Shown: in pieces, positions 58,401 through 64,000 of the stretch | Numbering within the stretch: position 1 is the stretch's first letter | How the letters are laid out: each line of letters starts with the position of its first letter | NCBI GenBank assembly: GCA_964501785.1 | Contig: CAZCUD010000002.1 | Location: 310,001-374,000, forward strand | Direction: 5' to 3' | Length of the DNA: 64,000 nucleotides | Source of the DNA: DATBSK01 sp964501785 | Lineage (GTDB): Bacteria > Actinomycetota > Acidimicrobiia > IMCC26256 > PALSA-555 | Notes under the pieces: generated by a model | Told to the model about the DNA's origin: nothing | The model's input: only the letters and a program-made list of their open reading frames with translations | Databases searched by the model: none | Position numbers and translations under genes: made by a program

Positions 58401-60468
58401 CGGGCAACGCGGACACCGGGTGGGGATCGACGTCGGGGGAACGTTCACGGACGTCATCTGCGTGACGCCGGCGGGCGACGTCGTGCTCGACAAGACGCCG
58501 ACGACCCTCGACGACCAGTCGACGGGCGTCATGAACGGGCTCGCACAGCTCGCCGAGGGGTTCGGCATGCCGCTCGCCGACCTGTGCGCGGACCTCGACA
58601 TCCTGGTCCACGGCACGACCACCGCCGACAACACGATGATCGAGATGAACGGCGCGGCGACCGGCCTGCTCGTGACCGAGGGCCACCGCGACGAGATCGA
58701 GATGCGTCGCGTGCACAAGGAGGAGATCTGGGATCCGTCGTATCCCGCTCCTCCTCCGATCGCCCGGCGACGCGCCCGCATCCCGATCCCCGAGCGGCTC
58801 GACTTCGAGGGCAACGTCGTCCTCCCCCTCGACGAGGACGCGGTGCGGGCGGGCGTCCGCCGTCTCGCCAAGCTCGGCGTCGAGTCGATCGCGATCATGT
58901 TCCTCTTCTCGTTCGTGAACCCCGAACACGAGCGGCGCGCCGCGGAGATCGCGCGCGAAGAGCTCCCCGATCTCGCGCACGTCTCGCTCTCGCACGAGGT
59001 GATGGCACGCGGCCCCGAGTTCGAGCGGGTCTCGACGACGCTCGTCAACGCGTACGTCGCGCCGAAGATCGCGTCGTACGTCGGTCGCCTCCAGGAGAAG
59101 CTGCGCACCGCGGGCTACGGCGGACCGCTGCTGATCATGCAGTCGACCGGCGGCGTGATGCCTCCCGAGTACGTCGCCAAGCGCGCGGTGTCGCTGCTCG
59201 GCTCCGGGCCCACCGGAGGCGTCATGGGCTCGGCCCTCGCCGCGGAGAAGGTCGGCATCCACGACTTCGTCGCCGTCGACATGGGTGGGACGAGCTTCGA
59301 CCTCTGCCTCGTGCGAGGCGGCCGGGCCGAGATCAAGACCGACTGGAACTGGCGCTACCGCTACTACATCGGCCTGCCGATGGTCGACGTCCAGAGCGTC
59401 GGTGCCGGGGGCGGCTCGATCGCCCGCGTCCGCCAGGGCGCGCTGCTCGTCGGACCCGAGAGCGCGGGGTCGAGCCCGGGACCGGTCTGCTACCGCCGCG
59501 GCGGCACGAGCCCGACGGTGACCGACGCCGACGTGGTGCTCGGCTACGTCCCGACGACCGGCTTCGCCGGCGGCCGGATGGAGCTCGATGCCGACGGGGC
59601 GCGTGCCGCGATCGATCGAGACGTCGCCGAGCCGCTCGGCATCGACACGGTCGACGCCGCCTGGGGCATCGAGCGGATCGTCAACGCCAACATGGCCAAC
59701 GCCACCCGCAAGGTGCTGGCCTCGCACGGCGCCGATCCGCGCACCCTGGCGATGATCGCCTACGGCGGCAACGGCGCCGTCCACGCCTGGGCGATCGCCA
59801 AGGAGCTGGGCATCGAGCGGGTCCTCGTGCCGAAGGCCGCGCCCGCGTTCTCGGCCCTGGGCGTCCTGGTGGCCGACTACGTCGTCGACCTGTTGCGCGC
59901 GTACGTCGTCCCCCTCTCGCAGGTCGACGTCGCCCGCGTGCGCGAGCTCATGCACGAGCTGCGCGAGGAGACCGCGAAGGAGCTCGAGCCCACCGGCCTC
60001 GCGGAGAGCGAGGTCGACATCGGGCTCTACGCGCAGATGTGCTACCCGGGGCAGAACTTCGACATGAGCGTGCCCGTGCTCGAAGGCCCCGAGCTCGACG
60101 AGACGACGCTGCTCGACCTGACCGAGCGCTTCCACGACCAGCACGAGGCCGAGCGCGGCTTCGCCTTCCGCAACCAGCAGCCGCTGCTGCGGGGCGTCCG
60201 TCTCGTCGCCCGCGGGCGCACACCCAAGCCGGCGCAGCTCGCCGCGCTCGGTGAGCTGGCGCTCGCCGACGACGCCCGCACCGGAACCCGCCCGGCTCAC
60301 TTCGGCGACGGCTTCGTCGACGCGGCCGTCTACGACGGGGCGCGCCTCGGCCCCGGTGCCGAGGTCCCCGGCCCCGCCCTCGTCGAGGAGCCCTTCACCG
60401 TCGTCGTCGTCCCCCCCGGAGCCCGCGCCCGCGTGGACGACACCGGCAACTACGAGCTGACCCTCTGA
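58396..60468 (+). CDS. Hydantoinase A/oxoprolinase family protein, copy 2
   Basis: A 690-residue HyuA protein related to 19706-21769. ATPase-type motifs are VGIDVGGTFTDVICV (about 9-23), VHGTTTADNTM, VAVDMGGTSFDLCLVRGG and GAGGGSIARVR. As in copy 1, hyuB comes first and hyuA second, with a 30-base gap that contains the conserved stem-loop. ATG 58396 sits two bases after the stem. It is probably the ATP-using subunit of a hydantoinase/ketone-carboxylase-like complex. Substrate unknown, and whether the two pairs act on the same compound is open. Confidence 0.95.
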   Translation: MDGQRGHRVGIDVGGTFTDVICVTPAGDVVLDKTPTTLDDQSTGVMNGLAQLAEGFGMPLADLCADLDILVHGTTTADNTMIEMNGAATGLLVTEGHRDEIEMRRVHKEEIWDPSYPAPPPIARRRARIPIPERLDFEGNVVLPLDEDAVRAGVRRLAKLGVESIAIMFLFSFVNPEHERRAAEIAREELPDLAHVSLSHEVMARGPEFERVSTTLVNAYVAPKIASYVGRLQEKLRTAGYGGPLLIMQSTGGVMPPEYVAKRAVSLLGSGPTGGVMGSALAAEKVGIHDFVAVDMGGTSFDLCLVRGGRAEIKTDWNWRYRYYIGLPMVDVQSVGAGGGSIARVRQGALLVGPESAGSSPGPVCYRRGGTSPTVTDADVVLGYVPTTGFAGGRMELDADGARAAIDRDVAEPLGIDTVDAAWGIERIVNANMANATRKVLASHGADPRTLAMIAYGGNGAVHAWAIAKELGIERVLVPKAAPAFSALGVLVADYVVDLLRAYVVPLSQVDVARVRELMHELREETAKELEPTGLAESEVDIGLYAQMCYPGQNFDMSVPVLEGPELDETTLLDLTERFHDQHEAERGFAFRNQQPLLRGVRLVARGRTPKPAQLAALGELALADDARTGTRPAHFGDGFVDAAVYDGARLGPGAEVPGPALVEEPFTVVVVPPGARARVDDTGNYELTL

Positions 60469-60476
60469 CCCGACCG

Positions 60477-60525
60477 TTCTGGCGTCAACAGACCACTCTC
60501 ACGCGAGTCTGCTGACGCCGAAACG
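60477..60525. repeat. Dispersed palindromic repeat, copy 2
   Basis: GGCGTCAACAGAC (60481-60493) and GTCTGCTGACGCC (60507-60519) form a stem with one A-C mismatch. It matches the reverse complement of 25907-25953 through most of its length. It lies just after the hyuA stop and may terminate transcription. Confidence 0.7.
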
Positions 60526-60542
60526 TCGGGGGCGGCGTGCCC

Positions 60543-60548
60543 TAGGGT
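60543..60548 (+). promoter_or_regulatory. -10 box TAGGGT of adenylate cyclase gene
   Basis: TAGGGT followed by nine bases and GTG 60558. Confidence 0.5.
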
Positions 60549-60557
60549 CTCCGGACT

Positions 60558-62396
60558 GTGCGCAACCGGATCGTTCGGCGGCTGATCTCGGCGGCGGTGA
60601 TCACCGTCGTGATCACCGGGCTCGCGGCACTCGGGTTGAGCGGCGACGCGTTCGCCGGGTTCGAGCGGCGCGCGACCGACGCGCTGTTCCCGTCGGCGAG
60701 CACCGACTCCGACGTCGTCGTCGTCGGGATCGACAACAAGTCGCTCCAGGCGATCGGGCCCCTCCCCTGGCGCCGCAACGTGCATGCCGCGCTCGCCGAC
60801 GAGTTCGCCCGCACCGGCGTGCGCACCGCGGTCTGGGACGTCGTCTTCGGCGGTGAGGGCGTCGAACCCGCCGACAACGCCGAGTTCGCCGACGCGCTGG
60901 GCAACCTCCAGGCACCGGTGCTCGCCGAGCAGATCAGCACCAGCCCCTCCGACGAAGATCGCACGCTGCAGGCAGCCGAGGTCGAGGCCGCACCGTTCGA
61001 CACGCTCCTCGACGGCACCGGCGCGGTCGTCGGGCACGCCGAGGTGACGCCCGACCCGGCCGACGGCGTGGTGCGAGGGCTCCCGGCCGTCGTCGACCAG
61101 GACGGCCTCCTGGTCCCCGGCCTTGCGGTCGCCGCGCTCCGGTCGGCGAACGGAGAGACCGGACCGGTCGTGATCAGCCCCGACGGGCTCCAGGCCGGCG
61201 GCCGCTTCGTCCCGACCGAGGGACGCCACGCCTTGCGCCTCAACTGGGCCGACGGCCTCGCGTCCGTCGACGACCCGGCTGTCGTGTCGGCGATCGACGT
61301 CCTCGAAGGTCGGGTCCCCGAGTCGAAGCTCCGCGACAAGATCGTCTTCGTCGGTGCGGTCGAGCCGACCCTCGGCGACAACCAGCTCGCGCCGATCGAC
61401 AAGTCGGGCGGCATCCCGGGCGTGATGATCCACGCCAACGCGCTGAACACCATGCTCACGGCGTCGTACCTGTCGAACATCAGCGACGCCGAAGCGGTCG
61501 CGTGGATCGCCGTGGTGGTGCTGCTCGTCGCCCTCGCGGTGCTGTTCCTGCCGGTGTGGCTCTCGGCCATCGCGAGCCTCGTGCTGCTCGTCGCCTACAC
61601 GCTCGTCGTGTTCCTCCGCTTCGACGGCGGCCACATCATGAAGCTCATCTACCCGATCGCCGCGATCGTCCTCACCTACTTCACGGCCCTCGCGGTGCGC
61701 TACGCGACCGAGACGCGCCAACGTCGTCGTGTCTCGTCGCTGTTCGCGCAGTACGTGCCCGAGGAGGTCGCTCGCAGGCTCGAGGAGTCGGGACACCTCG
61801 ACGAGCACATCGACGGCGAGCGGCTCGACACCAGCCTCTTCTTCTGCGACCTCCGCGGGTTCACGTCGCTGTCGGCGACGCTCGAGCCGTCCGAGGTGCG
61901 CGGCATGCTCAACCACTTCTACGAGCTGCTGACCGACTCGATCCTCTCCCACAACGGCACCGTGCTGAAGTTCGTCGGCGACGAGGTGTTCGCCGTGTTC
62001 GGCGCGCCGCTCCCGGTCGAGAACCACCCTCAGGTCGCCATCGACTGCGCGATCGACATCCAGCGGCGCGCGCCCGACCTCGACGAGGAGCTCGCGCACC
62101 TCGGCATCCCCCCGGTCGCGTTCGGCATCGGGATGAACTCCGGCTTCGTCGTCGCCGCGCACATCGGCGGCGGCAAGCGCCGCCAGTACGACATCGTCGG
62201 CGACACGGTGAACCTCGCGAGCCGCCTCTGCGGTCAGGCGGGCAAGGGCGAGATCGTCATCCCCGAGAGCATGAAGGACCGTCTCACCGATCCGCCCGAG
62301 ATGAGCTCGATGGGCGCAGTGGCGCTCAAGGGACTCGAGGAGCCCGTGCCCCTCTACAAGATCGTGCCGGACCCGAGCCGCGCCGAGGCCCGCTGA
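60558..62396 (+). CDS. CHASE2-domain adenylate/guanylate cyclase
   Basis: A 612-residue membrane-bound class III cyclase. Helix 1 (about 7-28) is followed by an extracytoplasmic CHASE2 sensor (about 30-310; VVVVGIDNKSLQAIGPLPWRR and KIVFVGAVEPTLGD), then helices to about 385. The catalytic domain is about 415-600 with metal Asp residues in FFCDLRGFTSL and KFVGDEVFAVFG, and the transition-state pair region QYDIVGDTVNLASRL. All needed residues for ATP cyclisation seem present. GTG 60558 follows a TAGGGT box by nine bases. The ligand sensed is unknown. Convergent with the small membrane-protein gene. Confidence 0.94.
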   Translation: MRNRIVRRLISAAVITVVITGLAALGLSGDAFAGFERRATDALFPSASTDSDVVVVGIDNKSLQAIGPLPWRRNVHAALADEFARTGVRTAVWDVVFGGEGVEPADNAEFADALGNLQAPVLAEQISTSPSDEDRTLQAAEVEAAPFDTLLDGTGAVVGHAEVTPDPADGVVRGLPAVVDQDGLLVPGLAVAALRSANGETGPVVISPDGLQAGGRFVPTEGRHALRLNWADGLASVDDPAVVSAIDVLEGRVPESKLRDKIVFVGAVEPTLGDNQLAPIDKSGGIPGVMIHANALNTMLTASYLSNISDAEAVAWIAVVVLLVALAVLFLPVWLSAIASLVLLVAYTLVVFLRFDGGHIMKLIYPIAAIVLTYFTALAVRYATETRQRRRVSSLFAQYVPEEVARRLEESGHLDEHIDGERLDTSLFFCDLRGFTSLSATLEPSEVRGMLNHFYELLTDSILSHNGTVLKFVGDEVFAVFGAPLPVENHPQVAIDCAIDIQRRAPDLDEELAHLGIPPVAFGIGMNSGFVVAAHIGGGKRRQYDIVGDTVNLASRLCGQAGKGEIVIPESMKDRLTDPPEMSSMGAVALKGLEEPVPLYKIVPDPSRAEAR

Positions 62397-62399
62397 CGC

Positions 62400-62687
62400 T
62401 CAGATCTCCTTGCGCTCCGAGATCCCCAGGTAGGTCAGGAAGATCCCGGCCGCGCCCGCGATGTAGGCGATGCCCCAGAAGGGGAACGGCGGGCCCTCGA
62501 GCCCGCCCCACCCGAAGCGCAGGGCGAGGCAGACGACGATCAGGACCGGACCGAGCCAGATGGCCGTGCGCGGCTGCAGGTACCACGGCCGAGCGGCTCG
62601 CCGGGCAGCGGCCCGCTCCGAGTACGTGGGTTGGGCGGCGGGCTGCTCGGAGCTCGCCGGCTCGGGGCCGGGCGACGTCGGTTCCAT
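62400..62687 (-). CDS. Small two-helix membrane protein of unknown function
   Basis: A 95-residue protein. Residues 1-40 are Pro/Glu/Ala-rich and soluble with an Arg-rich stretch (YSERAAARRAARPWYL). Two helices follow (TAIWLGPVLIVVCLALRF and FWGIAYIAGAAGIFLTYLG) separated by a short Gly/Pro loop, ending in ERKEI. I do not recognise a named family. ATG 62687 has a strong AGGAGG ribosome site seven bases upstream. It is divergent from the Rrf2 regulator, so the regulator may control it. Confidence 0.82.
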   Translation of the reverse strand: MEPTSPGPEPASSEQPAAQPTYSERAAARRAARPWYLQPRTAIWLGPVLIVVCLALRFGWGGLEGPPFPFWGIAYIAGAAGIFLTYLGISERKEI

Positions 62688-62787
62688 GACAGGTCCTCCT
62701 CGGTGCAGCGAGGTGATCGGTTGCCATCATGACGACTCGCCGGGGCGCATGCTTACGACGCTCGCTCCGGCGACCCAGAATGGCGCC

Positions 62788-63252
62788 GTGCGAGTGACGG
62801 CGAAGGTCGACTACGCGGTGCGGGCGGCGGTCGTGCTCGCGTCCGTCCCGGGTCCCGATCCCGGCCCGGTCAAGGGCGACGAGATCGGCCGCGGCGAGGA
62901 CATCCCCACCAAGTACCTCGAGAGCATCCTCACCGACCTCCGCCACGCCGGGCTCGTCCGCAGCCAACGCGGCGCGGAGGGCGGCTACTGGCTCGCGCGT
63001 CCCGCCGACGAGATCACCATCGCCGACGTGATCCGCGCCGTCGAGGGACCGCTGGCGAACGTCCGCGGCGAGCGCCCCGAGGCGGTCGAGTTCGGTGCCA
63101 CGACGGCCGCGGTTCGCGACGTGTGGGTCGCGACGCGCGCGGCGATGCGGTCGGTGCTCGAGACCACGACGCTCGCCGACGTCGCCGACGGCCAGCTCCC
63201 CGCGAAGGTGCGCCGCCTCCTCGACGACCCGGAGGCCTGGGAACCGCACTGA
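62788..63252 (+). CDS. Rrf2 family transcriptional regulator without cysteines
   Basis: A 154-residue winged-helix regulator of the Rrf2 type. The N-terminal pattern VTAKVDYAVRAAVVLAS matches the family, followed by the recognition-helix and wing segment IPTKYLESILTDLRHAGLVRSQRGAEGGYWLARP and ITIADVIRAVEGPLA. There is no Cys, so it cannot ligate a Fe-S cluster through cysteines as IscR or NsrR do. GTG 62788 begins the conserved region; a CAGAAT box six bases upstream suggests a leaderless mRNA. Its target may be the divergent small membrane-protein gene; no operator identified. Confidence 0.9.
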   Translation: MRVTAKVDYAVRAAVVLASVPGPDPGPVKGDEIGRGEDIPTKYLESILTDLRHAGLVRSQRGAEGGYWLARPADEITIADVIRAVEGPLANVRGERPEAVEFGATTAAVRDVWVATRAAMRSVLETTTLADVADGQLPAKVRRLLDDPEAWEPH

Positions 63253-63274
63253 CGCGAGAGGCTGGCCCGCCTGC

Positions 63275-64000
63275 CTACGCCGGCAGCGACCAGATCCAGT
63301 ACGAGCTCTCGTCTGGGCTGCCGGAGAAGATCACGGCGCTGTTGCCGTGGGCCGCAGCCGAGACGCCCCACGCGCCCGGCGACCCCGACAACGAACCGGG
63401 CATCTCCGTCCATGCCTCACCGTCGGGAGACGTCCACGCCCCGAAGGTGCGATCCTCACCGAGCGGCACGCTGCCGCCCATCACCCACGTGCCCGCCGCG
63501 AAGGCGACATCGTCGCCGCTCCCCGTCGGGTGCTGCGCGTGGAAGCCTGGGAGCGGTTCCCACGTCTGTCCATCCGCGGTGAACCAGAGCGAGGCGCTGA
63601 GCACGCCCGGTGGTTCCGTGATCGCGAGCACGCCGCCCATTCCCGCACCGACGTCGACGACGACGTCGGTGCGGGAATGGGCGGCGTCGTCTCGACCCAC
63701 TCCTTGCCGTCGGGCGAGTACCAGGTCACCGGCCGTTCACCGACGCCACCGGCAGCGACGAACCCGTGCCCCAGCGGTGCGACCCGTCCGGGCGCGCGCG
63801 TGTCGGGGACGCGCGATCGCACCCACAACCGCCCATCGGCGGAGTACCACGCCACGGCCGGGCCGATCTCGGCCCGTCCGATCGGCTCGTACCCGATGGC
63901 GGCGAACCCTCGGCGTCCACCGACGACATCGGTGACGACCGCTCCGTCGAACGCCGCGACCGTGCCAGGACGCCAGCCAGCTCCCGTGCGCGACGTGAAC
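63275..64000 (-). pseudogene. Partial beta-propeller gene broken by an inverted duplication
   Basis: The gene enters from the right edge and ends with TAG at 63275. Its 5' part is outside the window. Two frames carry one protein: upstream FTSRTGAGWRPGTVAAFDG to WYSPDGKEWVET, downstream GAGMGGVLAITEPP to SSYWIWSLPA. Both have WYS/WFT-x-DG-x-x-W repeats, like BNR/Asp-box propeller blades. The frames switch at the 26-bp inverted repeat 63631-63686. Removing one 26-base arm restores a clean frame (WVETIVDVGAGMGGV). The break may be real or an assembly fold-back artefact. Confidence 0.75.
63631..63686. repeat. Perfect 26-bp inverted repeat inside the propeller gene
   Basis: Left arm 63631-63656 and right arm 63661-63686 are exact reverse complements around a four-base centre (ACGA). 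This is the longest perfect inverted repeat I saw and it coincides with a frameshift. Confidence 0.9.

Noticed and set aside
56389..60300. 1303-codon open frame on the minus strand
   Set aside because: Antisense to both genes of hydantoinase operon 2; low-complexity charged composition and no motif.

Overview
The window is high-GC DNA (about 70% by eye) from an actinobacterium. Several signs point that way: F420-type luciferase-like oxidoreductase, AftD-type arabinofuranosyltransferase, polyprenol-phosphate mannose synthase and GT2/DUF2304 envelope genes, many leaderless genes with a TANNNT box 6-9 nt before the start codon, and many GTGA/ATGA stop-start overlaps. The set of thiolase/DUF35, MaoC, split acyl-CoA dehydrogenase and hydantoinase genes would suit an uncultured Acidimicrobiia-type lineage, but that is inference. 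I see no insertion sequence, prophage or CRISPR array. Coding density is very high and the largest gene-free gap is about 200 bases. There is one RNA gene, tRNA-Cys.

Layout. (1) 1-10145 is a cell-envelope glycosylation block: a truncated AftD-like transferase, GT4, a GT39-like protein, DUF2304, GT2, a polytopic membrane protein, a polyprenol-phosphate mannose synthase and a PIG-V-like mannosyltransferase. (2) 10142-17811 is mixed metabolism: LLM oxidoreductase, methyltransferase, VOC protein, Zn alcohol dehydrogenase, secreted endo/exonuclease-phosphatase-type protein, D-aminoacylase-type amidohydrolase and a membrane protein. (3) 17860-21769 is the first hydantoinase B/A pair. (4) 21766-29664 holds two membrane glycosyltransferase-like genes, a divergent split acyl-CoA dehydrogenase pair, and an operon of MaoC, CMD-like, DUF35 and Cys-less thiolase. 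(5) 29742-34309 is a P450, isochorismatase-fold, two-SDR and amidohydrolase operon. (6) 34327-44652 is miscellaneous: lipase, spermidine-synthase-like membrane protein, Gfo/Idh/MocA, EamA transporter, small proteins, tRNA-Cys, and two secreted beta-propellers. (7) 44664-51363 is acyl-CoA metabolism: an HMG-CoA-synthase-like/DUF35 fusion with a thiolase and an enoyl-CoA hydratase, then an SDR with a second split acyl-CoA dehydrogenase pair. (8) 51369-64000 holds an amine oxidase, a large PAS/GAF/GGDEF/EAL protein, the second hydantoinase B/A pair, a CHASE2 adenylate cyclase, an Rrf2 regulator and an interrupted beta-propeller gene.

Three patterns tie the window together. First, the palindrome TGAC-N6-GTCA (refined TGACR-N4-YGTCA) lies at five promoters, all of acyl-CoA or hydantoinase genes, and suggests one local regulon. 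Second, the two hydantoinase pairs share a 50-nt junction (46/50 identical) that folds into the same 10-bp stem, although the upstream gene ends in a different frame in each copy. Third, five TAG stop codons double as the first half of the -10 box of the next, leaderless gene.

All coordinates, starts and motifs were read by eye. No database search or folding calculation was run.
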